A stretch of 64,000 nt of DNA from Desulfarculaceae bacterium (GTDB lineage Bacteria > Desulfobacterota > Desulfarculia > Desulfarculales > Desulfarculaceae), in contig JAHLKT010000004.1 in assembly GCA_020444545.1 (NCBI GenBank), positions 1-64,000 on the forward strand. Direction: 5' to 3'. Numbering within the stretch: the stretch's first letter is position 1; each line of letters starts with the position of its first letter. The notes beneath the pieces were generated by a model, which ran no database searches, was not told the DNA's origin, and saw nothing but the letters and a program-made list of their open reading frames with translations. The position numbers and the translations under genes are program-made. This document shows, piece by piece, positions 44,126-52,975 of this stretch.

Positions 44126-46767
44126 AGCTGGAACGCCTGCACATCGGCGGCTTCGGGCCCTTGCCCCAGAACCGCACCCTGGATTTCGCGCCTGGCCTGA
44201 ATCTGGTGCTGGCCCCCAACGAGCGCGGCAAGACCACCCTGGGTGAGCTGATCGCCGGGCTGTTCTACGGCTTCGGCAACCGGGTAGGCGGGGTGCATCC
44301 CTATGAGCCCTGGTCCGGCGGGGACACCGGCGGCGAGCTGCTCTACCGCCTGGAGGATGGCCAGGCCTTCAGCCTGGCGCGGCACCTGGACAAGCGCGAG
44401 ACGGTTGGCCTGCGCGACGCGGCCGGGCGGGCCCTGGAGCTTAAGGGCCGCTCGCCGGGCGAGCTGCACCTGGGCCTGGGGCAAGGCGCTTTCCTCACGG
44501 TGAGCCGCATCCGCCTGGAAGATTTGCAGCAAGCGCTCTACGCCAGCCCCGGCGAGACCAAGGAGCTGAGGGCCACCCGGCAGTGGCTGGCGGGATATTT
44601 CTTTTCCGAGGCGGCCACCCGGGGCGAGGTGTCCAACCCGGTGAGCGTGCTGCAAAGCCTGCGCGAGCAACGCGAGCGGCTGTTCTCCCGCGACCGGCGC
44701 AAGGGAGCGGAGAGCAAGCGCCTCTTGGAGGCCGAGAAAACCGCCAGCCAGGGCGAGGCCCTGGCCAAGGAGCGCGAGGCCACGGCCCGCGCCACCCAGG
44801 AGCGCCTGCATGAGGCCGAGGCCCAAGCCGCCGCGCTGGACCAGCGCCGCCAGGCTGCCTCCCAGGAGGTGGAGCGGGCGGCCAAGCAGGTGGAGCTGGC
44901 CAAGGCCCTGCTGCGGCGAGCGGAGCTGCATAAACAGATTAACGATTTGAGCGAGCAAGGGCTGGCCCCGGCCGAGGCCGAGACCCGCGCCCGCGAGCTG
45001 GTGAGCCAGGCCAAGGCCGCCCGCCAGCGCGCCGCCCAAGCCGAGGCCGCCGCCCAGGCCGCACGAGAGAGGGCCAAGAAGCTTTCGCCCTCGGGCGAGC
45101 CTGCCGCGCTGGAAGAAAAGCTGCGCGGCCTCAGCGCCCGGCGGGCCGAGTTCAACGCAGCCCACCGCCACCAGGAGAGCGAGGAGCACCGCCTGGCCGC
45201 CCGGGCCAAGCCCCTGCGCGAGCAGTGGGGCCTGGAGCCCAGCGGCCTGGCCAACATCGACCCGCAACTGCCCTATCGTTTGGATCGCCTGCGCGCCGAG
45301 GCCCGCGAGAGCGAGGCAGCCGAGGCCCAGGCCCGCCAGGCGGTTGAGGCCCTGCCCCCAACGCCAGCCGCGCCGGTGCTCTGGCTGGTGCTGGGCATCA
45401 TCGGAATCATCGGCGGGGCCAAGCTGGCCTTCTGGACCTACTTGGGCGCCTTGCCCGTGTGGAGCTGGGCCCTGGCCGGGGCCTTGGCGCTGGGAGGCAC
45501 GGGCTTAGGCGGGCTGTGGATCGCGCGTAAAGGCCGCGCCAAGGAGGCGCTGCAAAAGGCCGAGGCCGCCGAGGCCGCTAACCAGCAGGCCGCAGCCAAG
45601 GCGGCTCAATCCCGCGCCGAGTTGGAGGCCGCCCTGGAGGCCCTGCCCACGGATCTGCGCCAGGCCGAGGCCATGGCCCTTAGCGCGGCCATTTCTGACG
45701 CCGCGCGCCTGGAGCAAGACCGCCAGGCCCAGGACGCGGAGCGGGCCCGCCTGGAAGAGCAGCGCGCCGCCCTGCTGGCCGAGGCCCAAGAACTGGCCCC
45801 AGCTGCCGAGGGTGGCATGGAGGCGGCCCTGGAGGAACTGGCCGCCCGGGTGGAGCAGGCCAAGCAGGCCCTGGCCGAGGCGCGGGGCCAGGCCGAGAGC
45901 GCGGCGCGGGAAAAAGCTTACGCCGAGCAGCTGGAGCGCGACCTGGCCGGCCATCTGGCCGCCTTGGGCCTGGCCGATCTAGAGGCCCTGGCCGCCGCCC
46001 GCCAGCGCGAGCAGCAGGCCCGCGACCTCAAGGCCAAGCTGGCCGAGCTGGACGCCTCCTTGGGCGAGGCTGCCTCAGGCCTGGCCATTGCCCCCGAAGC
46101 GGCCTCGGCCGCCCTGGCCACCGCGCGGGAGCAGGCCATGGCCCTGGAGCGCGAGGCCCGTGAGCTGGCCGCTACGCGGGGGTCGCTGGAGCAAGAGCTG
46201 ACTCACCTGGGTCAGGCCGAGTCCCTGGCCCAGGCCGAGACGCGCCTAGAGCGCCTGGCCGAGGACAAGGCCCGCCTGGCCGCGGAGCACGACACCCTGC
46301 TGGTCGCCGAGGCCCTGCTGGGCCGGGCCATGGAGCAGTTCCGCTTGGAGGCGCAGCCGGGGCTGCTGCAAAAGGCGGGCGAGTATCTGCGTCTGGCCAC
46401 GGACGGGGCCTACGAGTGGCTGGGCACTGACCTCTTCGCGGGCCAGGGCAAGGCCGAGCCCGAGATCAGCGCCCGGGCCGGGGCCGGAGCGCCGGAGCGC
46501 GACAGCGGGGCACTTAGCCGGGGGGCGCGGGACCAGCTCTATCTCTGCCTGCGCCTAGCCCTGGCCGACGAGATCACCGCCCAGGGCGAGCCCCTTCCCC
46601 TGATCCTGGACGATCCCCTGGTCAACTTCGACGACCGCCGCATGGCCGCCACCCTGGGGATGCTCTGCAAGGTGGCCGCCTCGCGCCAGGTGCTCCTGCT
46701 CACCTGCCACCAGCGCCAGGCCGACCTGCTGGGCGGAATGTGCGAAGTCAACCGCCTGGAGATCTAG
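44122..46767 (+). CDS. SbcC/YhaN-like SMC-family ATPase with internal hydrophobic segment
   Basis: 881 residues. Walker A is in LAPNERGKTTLGELIAGL (about 31-48); the ABC signature LSRGARDQLYLCLRLAL and Walker B LPLILDDPLVNFDD lie near the C-terminus, separated by long Ala/Glu-rich coiled coils. At about residues 413-465, in the hinge region, are two hydrophobic stretches (LWLVLGIIGIIGGAKLAF and WSWALAGALALGGTGLGGLW) that look like a membrane hairpin. Homologues of the YhaN type share this feature. It forms a complex with the nuclease encoded upstream. Confidence 0.88.
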   Translation: MKLERLHIGGFGPLPQNRTLDFAPGLNLVLAPNERGKTTLGELIAGLFYGFGNRVGGVHPYEPWSGGDTGGELLYRLEDGQAFSLARHLDKRETVGLRDAAGRALELKGRSPGELHLGLGQGAFLTVSRIRLEDLQQALYASPGETKELRATRQWLAGYFFSEAATRGEVSNPVSVLQSLREQRERLFSRDRRKGAESKRLLEAEKTASQGEALAKEREATARATQERLHEAEAQAAALDQRRQAASQEVERAAKQVELAKALLRRAELHKQINDLSEQGLAPAEAETRARELVSQAKAARQRAAQAEAAAQAARERAKKLSPSGEPAALEEKLRGLSARRAEFNAAHRHQESEEHRLAARAKPLREQWGLEPSGLANIDPQLPYRLDRLRAEARESEAAEAQARQAVEALPPTPAAPVLWLVLGIIGIIGGAKLAFWTYLGALPVWSWALAGALALGGTGLGGLWIARKGRAKEALQKAEAAEAANQQAAAKAAQSRAELEAALEALPTDLRQAEAMALSAAISDAARLEQDRQAQDAERARLEEQRAALLAEAQELAPAAEGGMEAALEELAARVEQAKQALAEARGQAESAAREKAYAEQLERDLAGHLAALGLADLEALAAARQREQQARDLKAKLAELDASLGEAASGLAIAPEAASAALATAREQAMALEREARELAATRGSLEQELTHLGQAESLAQAETRLERLAEDKARLAAEHDTLLVAEALLGRAMEQFRLEAQPGLLQKAGEYLRLATDGAYEWLGTDLFAGQGKAEPEISARAGAGAPERDSGALSRGARDQLYLCLRLALADEITAQGEPLPLILDDPLVNFDDRRMAATLGMLCKVAASRQVLLLTCHQRQADLLGGMCEVNRLEI

Positions 46768-47085
46768 GCTCCGCGAAGTTTCAAGATACCCATTTCAGAA
46801 TGGCCGTCATTGCGAAGCCCACCGCCCAAGAAGGTGGTGGGAATGAAAGCGCCCTCGCAGCGGGCCGCAGCAATCTTCCGTTGTCCCCAGCACCTCGCCC
46901 CAAGCGCAGCCGCCCGCCGAATTTCTTGCCGCTCGGCCAAGGCGTCGCGGCCTTGACAACAAGTTGTCGGGGCCAACAAGAAGGCTCTTTATCTATTCAA
47001 AAACTATTCTGCTGCCCCCGATAGCTCCGCTATCGGGGTCGCCGAGGCTTGGCGAGGCGACAAGAAACATGCAGGCAGCAAGGCC
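46768..47085. repeat. Intergenic cluster of stem-loops (REP-like)
   Basis: No gene is visible in this 318-base gap between convergent genes. It contains a GTCATTGCGAAG-type repeat start (about 46807) with a CCCACC/GGTGGG hairpin, a perfect 10-bp hairpin CCCCGATAGC/GCTATCGGGG at 47016-47038, and GTCGCC/GGCGAC at 47038-47061. The middle is unassigned. Confidence 0.6.
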
Positions 47086-48018
47086 CTAAGCCGTAAGGGT
47101 ACAGATCAAGCGTCCTTCCTCGTCTTCTTTAATCAGCCCCTGCCCAGTCAAATACTCCAGGTTCTCCTCAAAGGTGTGCTCCATCTTGCCATCGAAGTAG
47201 AGATCCACCGTCTCGGGGAACCAGGGCGAGGTCTTGAGGCGCTCCCACAGCTCGTGGCGATACTCGGGCCCGCGCATCATCAGGGTGTAGAGCATGATCT
47301 TGCGCACCTGGTCGCGGCCCATGCGCTTCGGCTCGGCCAAAAAGGCCCCCACCCGAGCCAGGCAGGCCTCGATGGCCGCGGGGCCGTCCTCCAGGATGGG
47401 GCCGTGGCCCGGGAAGATGCGCTTCACCTTCAGCCGGGCCAGGCGCTCCAAGGAATCGCGCAGCCTAAAAGGCGCGTCCAGGCCCTCGATGCGGGTGGTG
47501 AGCACCCCGAAGTCTCCGCCCCACACGTTGTCCGCGCTGACCAGCCAGCCGGTGTCCAGGCCGTAGAGCACGATCTGGCCCATGCCGTGGCCCGGGGTGT
47601 GCATCACCAGAAAGTTCATCTCGCCCAGGGTGATCACCGCGCCGTCGGTGAGGGTGCCGTGGGTGGGGAAGAACTCGGCCTCCTGCTGGTAATAGGCCCA
47701 CCAGGTGGCCATGGCGTTCTTGTAGTCCACGTTGTAGCGGTCCACCTCGTGCAGGGCCACCTGGCAGCCCGAGCGGCGCTGAAACTCCGCGTTGCCCCCG
47801 ATGTGGTCGCAGTGGGCATGGGTGGTTACGATCAGCTCCACCTGCTCGATGCCCAGGCCGCATTGGGCGATGAGCGACTCGGTCTCGCTGCGATCGCGGA
47901 TGTAGGCCGTGTCGATGAGTGTCTTGGGCGCGCCGGTGAACACCAGGTGGTTGGCGTTTAGCCAGCCGCGCTCAATGAAAAACAGCTCGTCGGTGATGGG
48001 CGTGATGCGGGGGTCCAT
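47086..48018 (-). CDS. MBL-fold metallo-hydrolase
   Basis: 310 residues. The binuclear zinc motif THAHCDHIGG, the later HTPGHGMGQ, DNVWGGD and FPGHGPILED define the metallo-beta-lactamase fold. The C-terminal ~100 residues resemble the winged-helix extension of LACTB2-like proteins. The substrate may be a thioester, lactone or RNA; not determinable. ATG 48018 is used because GGGAG precedes it. It stands between a terminator and the stem-loop cluster, so it is monocistronic. Confidence 0.88.
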   Translation of the reverse strand: MDPRITPITDELFFIERGWLNANHLVFTGAPKTLIDTAYIRDRSETESLIAQCGLGIEQVELIVTTHAHCDHIGGNAEFQRRSGCQVALHEVDRYNVDYKNAMATWWAYYQQEAEFFPTHGTLTDGAVITLGEMNFLVMHTPGHGMGQIVLYGLDTGWLVSADNVWGGDFGVLTTRIEGLDAPFRLRDSLERLARLKVKRIFPGHGPILEDGPAAIEACLARVGAFLAEPKRMGRDQVRKIMLYTLMMRGPEYRHELWERLKTSPWFPETVDLYFDGKMEHTFEENLEYLTGQGLIKEDEEGRLICTLTA

Positions 48019-48038
48019 GCCTGCCGCTCCCAAAAAGA

Positions 48039-48064
48039 GGGCCGGCCCCGCGTAGGGCCGGCCC
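48039..48064 (-). terminator. Rho-independent terminator after the HndC-like gene
   Basis: GGGCCGGCCC (48039-48048) and its copy at 48055-48064, itself self-complementary, form a 10-bp stem around 6 bases. On the minus strand a TCTTTTT tail follows. Confidence 0.9.
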
Positions 48065-48088
48065 GGGGATTTTATTGAGGCGCTTGGC

Positions 48089-49963
48089 CTAGAAGATCGC
48101 GTCGAACTTGCAGTTCTCGATGCAGGTCTTGCACTTGATGCACTTGTCCAGGTTGATCTTGGCCACTTCCTTCTTCTTCCAGTCGATGGCGTCCACCGGA
48201 CAGTTCTTAAAGCACATGCCGCACTTCTTGCACTTGTCCTCGTCCACCTGGAACTTGAGCAAGGCTACGCAGGAACGGGCGGGGCAGGTCTTGTCGTGGA
48301 CGTGGGCCTCGTACTCGTCGCGGAAGTAGCGCAGGGTGCTCAACACCGGGTTGGGGCCGGTCTGGCCCAGGCCGCAGAGGCTGGCCTCCTGGATGGTGGC
48401 CGAGAGCTCTTCCAGGGTCTCGATGTCACCCGGCTCGCCCTCGCCCGCGCAAATCTTCTCGAGGATTTGCAACATGCGGCGGGTGCCCTCGCGGCAGGGG
48501 GTGCACTTGCCGCAGGATTCCTCCTGCACGAAGTCCATGAAGAAGCGGGCCATGTCCACCATGCAGGTGCTGTCGTCCATGACGATCATGCCGCCCGAAC
48601 CCATGATGGCCCCGGCCTCCATGATGGCCGCGTACTCGCAGGGGGTGTCGATCTTGTCCTCGGGGATGCAGCCGCCCGAGGGGCCGCCCAGCTGCACCGC
48701 CTTGAACTTGCGGTGCTTCTTGGGGATGCCCCCGCCGATGTCGTAGACGATGGTCCTGAGCGGAGTGCCCATGGGCACCTCAACCAGGCCGATGTTGTTC
48801 ACGTGGCCGGTGAGCGCGAAGACCTTGGTGCCCTTGGAGTCCTCGGTGCCGATGCCGGCGTACCAGTCGCCGCCCTTTTCGATGATCTGGGGGATGTTGG
48901 CCCAGGTCTCCACGTTATTGAGGATGGTGGGGCGGTTCCACAGGCCGGCCACCGCCGGGAAGGGCGGACGCGGCCGGGGCATGCCCCGCTTGCCCTCGAT
49001 GGAGCGCATGAGCGCGGTTTCCTCGCCGCAGACAAAGGCGCCGGCGCCCTGGTAGATGTTCAGCTCGAAGTCGAAGCCGGTGCCCATGATGTTCTCGCCC
49101 AGCAGGCCATACTCCTTGGCATGGTCGATGGCCAGCTGGAGACGGTTGACCGCCAGGGGATACTCGGCCCGGCAGTAGACGTAGCCATGATGGGAGCCAA
49201 TGGCCTTGGCCGCGATGACCATGCCCTCCACCACCGCGTGGGGGTCGGCCTCCAGGATGGAGCGGTCCATGAACGCGCCGGGGTCGCCCTCGTCCGCGTT
49301 GCAGAGCACGTACTTGATCTCGCCGGGGCTCTTCTGGCAGAACTCCCACTTCAGGCCGGTGGGGAAGCCCGCCCCGCCGCGGCCGCGCAGGCCCGACTTC
49401 TTCACCTCGGCCACGATGTCCTCGGGGCTCATCTCCTTGAGCGCCTTGGCCATGGCCTGGTAGCCGCCCCGCCCGATGTACTCGTCGATGCTCTCGGCGT
49501 CCAAGAGGCTGCGGTTCTTGAGCGCGATGAGCTCCTGCAGGGCGAAGAAGGGGATCTCCTTCATGTGGGGGATGAACTTCTTGGAGGAGGGGTCCTTGTA
49601 GAACAGGCGCTCCACCGGCTCCCCGTTCTTGCAGTGGCTCTCCACCACCTCGGGGATGTCCTTTTCCTCCAGGTTCACGTAGAAGATGCCCTCGGGATAG
49701 GTGACCATCACCGGGCCCAGGGCGCAGAAGCCGTTGCAGCCGGTCTCGATGACCGCCACCTCGCCGGAGAGCCCCTGCTTGTCGATCTCGGCCTTCAGGG
49801 CCTCGTAGACCGCGATGCTGCCCGCGGCCTGACAGCCGGTGCCGCCGCAGATCAAAAGATGCATCCGGTGGGCGCCCGTGCCGGTCTGGCCCTGGCGCAG
49901 AGCCTGCTCTTTTTCCACCTTCTGCTGAATCTGGCTGAGTTGATCGATCGAAATCTTGGACAT
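48089..49963 (-). CDS. NuoF/HndC-type NADH-binding flavoprotein subunit
   Basis: 624 residues. In order: a thioredoxin-like [2Fe-2S] domain (about 30-110, CGGTGCQAAG and CNGFCALGP), the NADH/FMN domain with GLRGRGGAGFPTGLKW and GAGAFVCGEETALMRS, an SLBB segment, the [4Fe-4S] site ESCGKCTPCREGTRRML, and two C-terminal ferredoxin motifs (CKKCGMCFKNCP, CIKCKTCIENCK). This is the HndC/HydB/FDH-beta arrangement used in bifurcating hydrogenases and NAD(P)-linked formate dehydrogenases. The NuoE-like partner precedes it; no catalytic subunit lies nearby. Confidence 0.93.
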   Translation of the reverse strand: MSKISIDQLSQIQQKVEKEQALRQGQTGTGAHRMHLLICGGTGCQAAGSIAVYEALKAEIDKQGLSGEVAVIETGCNGFCALGPVMVTYPEGIFYVNLEEKDIPEVVESHCKNGEPVERLFYKDPSSKKFIPHMKEIPFFALQELIALKNRSLLDAESIDEYIGRGGYQAMAKALKEMSPEDIVAEVKKSGLRGRGGAGFPTGLKWEFCQKSPGEIKYVLCNADEGDPGAFMDRSILEADPHAVVEGMVIAAKAIGSHHGYVYCRAEYPLAVNRLQLAIDHAKEYGLLGENIMGTGFDFELNIYQGAGAFVCGEETALMRSIEGKRGMPRPRPPFPAVAGLWNRPTILNNVETWANIPQIIEKGGDWYAGIGTEDSKGTKVFALTGHVNNIGLVEVPMGTPLRTIVYDIGGGIPKKHRKFKAVQLGGPSGGCIPEDKIDTPCEYAAIMEAGAIMGSGGMIVMDDSTCMVDMARFFMDFVQEESCGKCTPCREGTRRMLQILEKICAGEGEPGDIETLEELSATIQEASLCGLGQTGPNPVLSTLRYFRDEYEAHVHDKTCPARSCVALLKFQVDEDKCKKCGMCFKNCPVDAIDWKKKEVAKINLDKCIKCKTCIENCKFDAIF

Positions 49964-50000
49964 CTAAAGCCTCCCAGGCTCGGGGCGCTCGGCAATCGCG

Positions 50001-50507
50001 CTAGTCGTACTGCTCCACCAGATCCACCACCGCGTCGGCCATGACCTTGCGGTGCGTATCCTGATTCACCACCACCACCGGGGCCACTCCACAGGCCCCC
50101 AGGCAGCGCACCTGCTCCAGGGTGAAGCGCCGGTCCTCGGTGGTAGTGTCCACTGGGGTGTTCAGATGGCGCTCCAGCCGATCCAGGGCCTCCTTGCCGC
50201 CGCGCACGTAGCAGGCGGTGCCCATGCACACGCGGACCACGTGGCGCCCGCGGGGCTCCATGGAGAAGAAGGAGTAGAAGGTGGTGACTCCGTAGACCTC
50301 GTGCCCGGGCACGCCTAGGGCCTTGGCGATGTGTTCCTGCACCGGAACCGGCAGATAGCCCACCACTTCTTGGCATTTCTGCAGAACCGGGATCAATGCT
50401 CCCGGCTTGCCCCGATAGGCGGCGCAAATCTCGTCGATGCGCTCCACCATTTCGGGGGTAACGTCTTCGGGCATCTCCTGTGGAGTAAGATCGTAGGCCA
50501 GGCTCAT
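50001..50507 (-). CDS. NuoE/HndA-type [2Fe-2S] subunit
   Basis: 168 residues. The N-terminal helical bundle (IDEICAAYRGKPGALIPVLQKCQEVVG region) leads to a thioredoxin-like [2Fe-2S] domain with cysteines in VCMGTACYVRGG and CLGACGVAPVVVV. It partners with the flavoprotein encoded 37 bases downstream. Together they form the NADH-oxidising/reducing module of complex I-like or bifurcating enzymes. A GGAG lies before ATG 50507. Confidence 0.93.
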   Translation of the reverse strand: MSLAYDLTPQEMPEDVTPEMVERIDEICAAYRGKPGALIPVLQKCQEVVGYLPVPVQEHIAKALGVPGHEVYGVTTFYSFFSMEPRGRHVVRVCMGTACYVRGGKEALDRLERHLNTPVDTTTEDRRFTLEQVRCLGACGVAPVVVVNQDTHRKVMADAVVDLVEQYD

Positions 50508-50615
50508 GGGCCGCTCCTTGCTTGGCTGCGCGGATAGGTGGGGATATCAGGGGCTTCCGCTCCCCCTATTTCCAGCAGTTTGAATAGCACAGGCCCGCCC
50601 CGAGGGCAAGATTTT

Positions 50616-51353
50616 TCACCCCAAGGAACTCAGGGCAATCAATGCGACCAACTCGGCGGTTTCTATGGACGCGCCCAGGGTGTCGCCGGTAACCCCGCCG
50701 ATTCTCCGGCGAAACCATAGGCCCAGCACCAGCCCCAGGACCGCCACGGCCAGGGCGGCCACCGCCCCGGCGCGCCCGGCGGCCAGGATGGCGATGAGCA
50801 GCGCGCTGGCCCCGGCGGCCAGGCCGGGCCAGAGCTCCCCGCCCTGGGTGATGGCCGCTCCCAGGCCCACCCCCGGCCGGGCGGCGGGCAACAGGCAGGA
50901 CAACACCGCCTCCAGGCCCCGGGCCAGGGCGGGCGCGGCCATGAGCGATGCGATGAGCACCGGGCCGCTCATGGAGGCCAGGGCCGCGAACTTCAGGATC
51001 ATCACCGCCGCGATCGCCGCCACGCCAAAGGAGCCCAAGCGGGTGTCCTTCATTATCTCCAGGGCGCGCTCCCGGCTGGTGGTGTGCACCAGGGCGTCGG
51101 CCGTGTCGGCCACCCCGTCCAGGTGCAAAAAGCGGGTGAGCCAGCCCCACAGGAGCACCAGCACCCCGGCCAGCACCAGGGGCGGCAGCCACAGGCCCAG
51201 CAGCCAAGCCATCAGGGCCAGGGCCAGGCCCAAGAGGCCGCCCACCACCCCGTGCCAGGCCCGGGAGCGCGAAAGCTCGCCCGGCCCCGCCGCCAGGCGG
51301 GAGTTCACCGTGGCCACGGTGAGGAATTGCAGGGCCAGGATGAAGCTGGTCAC
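50616..51353 (-). CDS. cobS: Adenosylcobinamide-GDP ribazoletransferase
   Basis: 245 residues with five or six hydrophobic helices. The conserved family patterns are LQFLTVATV near the start, LTRFLHLDGVADTADAL, KDTRLGSFGVAAI and RRRIGGVTGDTLGASIE. It joins the lower ligand alpha-ribazole(-phosphate) to AdoCbi-GDP at the membrane, the last step of nucleotide loop assembly. GTG start 2 bases after the cobT stop. It is the final gene of lolA-cobU-cobT-cobS. Confidence 0.94.
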   Translation of the reverse strand: MTSFILALQFLTVATVNSRLAAGPGELSRSRAWHGVVGGLLGLALALMAWLLGLWLPPLVLAGVLVLLWGWLTRFLHLDGVADTADALVHTTSRERALEIMKDTRLGSFGVAAIAAVMILKFAALASMSGPVLIASLMAAPALARGLEAVLSCLLPAARPGVGLGAAITQGGELWPGLAAGASALLIAILAAGRAGAVAALAVAVLGLVLGLWFRRRIGGVTGDTLGASIETAELVALIALSSLG

Positions 51354-51355
51354 AT

Positions 51356-52414
51356 CTATGCCTCTTTGTCACTCACGCCGGCCGAGGCGAAGGTGGCCAT
51401 CTCGTTGTAGACGTGCACCGCCGCCCTGACGACGTTCAGGGCCAGGGCCGCGCCGCTGCCCTCGCCCAGGCGAAGCTCCAGGTCCAGGATGGGCTTGAGA
51501 CCCAGGGCCTCCAGCTGGGCCCGGTGGCCGATCTCCACCGAGCAGTGCCCGGCCAGAAGGTAGTCCTTGGCCTCGGGGCACATCTTGGCCGCCACCAGGG
51601 CCCCGCAGGTGGAGATGAAGCCGTCCAGCAACACCGGCACGCCCTGGGCCGCCGCCTCCAAGACAAAGCCGCAGATGGCCGCGATCTCCAGACCGCCCAA
51701 GGCGGCCAGGGCCCGCAGGGGGTCGCCGGGGTCCGGGCGGTGCAGGGCGATGGCCCGCTCGATGATGGCCACCTTCTGGGACAGGCCATCGTCGTCCAGG
51801 CCCGCGCCCCGCCCGGTCACCTCGCGCACCGGCCGCGCGCAGAGCACGGCGGTGAGCGCCGCGCAGGAAGTGGTGTTGCCGATGCCCATGTCACCGGGGA
51901 TGAGCAGCTCGGCCCCCTGGTCGATGAGCTCGGCCGCCACCCCCGCGCCCACGGAGATGGCCTGCTCGGCCTGCTCCAGGTTCATGGCCGGTGCCTGGGC
52001 CAGGTTGGCCGTACCCTTGGCCACCTTGGCCGCGATGAGCCCTTCCATGGGCTCGAAGTCGTAGTTGACCCCCACGTCCACCACCCGCACCTCGGCCCCG
52101 GCCTGACGGGCGAGCACGTTGATCCCCGCTCCGCCGTTCAGAAAGTTCAGCACCATCTGGGGCGTCACCTCGGGCGGATAGGGGCTCACCCCGGATTGGG
52201 TCACCCCGTGGTCCGCCGCGAACACGGCCACCGCCGCCGAGGGCTGGTGCAGCTCGGCGCTGCGGTATATCTCGGCCAGGGTGCGGGCCAGCTCTTCCAA
52301 ACGGCCCAGGGAGCCGCGCGGCTTGGTCAGGTCGTCCAGGTGCTCTTGGGCCTCCGGTCCCGCGCTTCGGTCCAGGGGCTTTATGCGGTCGATGATTTCT
52401 TGCAAGGATGGCAA
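51356..52414 (-). CDS. cobT: Nicotinate-nucleotide-dimethylbenzimidazole phosphoribosyltransferase
   Basis: 352 residues. Diagnostic segments are FAADHGVTQSGVSPYPPEVT, FLNGGAGINVLARQAGA, GDMGIGNTTSCAALTAVL and the C-terminal catalytic-Glu region EIGHRAQLEALGLKPILDLELRLGEGSGAALAL (parts). It makes alpha-ribazole phosphate from dimethylbenzimidazole and NaMN. TTG start follows GGAGAAG and lies 18 bases after cobU. Confidence 0.95.
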   Translation of the reverse strand: MPSLQEIIDRIKPLDRSAGPEAQEHLDDLTKPRGSLGRLEELARTLAEIYRSAELHQPSAAVAVFAADHGVTQSGVSPYPPEVTPQMVLNFLNGGAGINVLARQAGAEVRVVDVGVNYDFEPMEGLIAAKVAKGTANLAQAPAMNLEQAEQAISVGAGVAAELIDQGAELLIPGDMGIGNTTSCAALTAVLCARPVREVTGRGAGLDDDGLSQKVAIIERAIALHRPDPGDPLRALAALGGLEIAAICGFVLEAAAQGVPVLLDGFISTCGALVAAKMCPEAKDYLLAGHCSVEIGHRAQLEALGLKPILDLELRLGEGSGAALALNVVRAAVHVYNEMATFASAGVSDKEA

Positions 52415-52432
52415 GGCGCTTCTCCGGATCGT

Positions 52433-52975
52433 TTAAAGGTTGGGCAAGCTGCCCTTGAGGGCCAGGGGCAGCCCGGCGGCCACCAGGACCACCGTGTCGC
52501 AGGCCGAGGCCATGCGTTGGTTCAGGCCGCCGGCCAGGTCGCGCCAGCGGCGGGCCAGGGCGTTCTCGGGCACGATGCCCAGGCCCACCTCGTTGGCCAC
52601 CAAAATTACGCGGGCTTTGAGCTCGGGCAGCATCCCGGCCAGGGCCTCGCCCCGCTCGGCCACCGCCGTGTCGCTGAGGTTGGCCCCCAACACCAAATTG
52701 CTCAGCCACAGGGTCAGGCAGTCCACCAGGAGCACCGCGTCCGGCCCGTCGGCCCGGCGCAGGGCCTCCTCCAGGGCCAGGGGCTCCTCCAGGGTAGACC
52801 AGGCTTCCCCGCGCTCGGCCTGGTGCCGCGCGATGCGCGCGGTCATCTCGGCGTCGCCGGCTTGGGCCGTGGCCACATACACCAGCCGCCCGCCCCAAGA
52901 CTCGGCCAGGCGCTGGGCCGTGGAGCTCTTGCCGCTCTTGGCCCCGCCCAGGATGAGCACCTTGGCCGCGCTCAT
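52433..52975 (-). CDS. cobU: Adenosylcobinamide kinase/adenosylcobinamide-phosphate guanylyltransferase
   Basis: 180 residues. P-loop LGGAKSGKSSTAQRLA near the N-terminus, VYVATAQAGDAEMTARIARHQ with the guanylylated His in ARHQAER, VLLVDCLTLWLSNL and VANEVGLGIVPEN. It phosphorylates and GMP-activates adenosylcobinamide, or with CbiZ remodelling the rebuilt adenosylcobinamide phosphate. The ATG overlaps the lolA stop (ATGA). Confidence 0.95.
   Translation of the reverse strand: MSAAKVLILGGAKSGKSSTAQRLAESWGGRLVYVATAQAGDAEMTARIARHQAERGEAWSTLEEPLALEEALRRADGPDAVLLVDCLTLWLSNLVLGANLSDTAVAERGEALAGMLPELKARVILVANEVGLGIVPENALARRWRDLAGGLNQRMASACDTVVLVAAGLPLALKGSLPNL

Noticed and set aside
46804-47061. 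CRISPR array or integration site.
   Set aside because: The hairpins differ from each other, there is no regular spacing, and no cas or integrase gene lies near.
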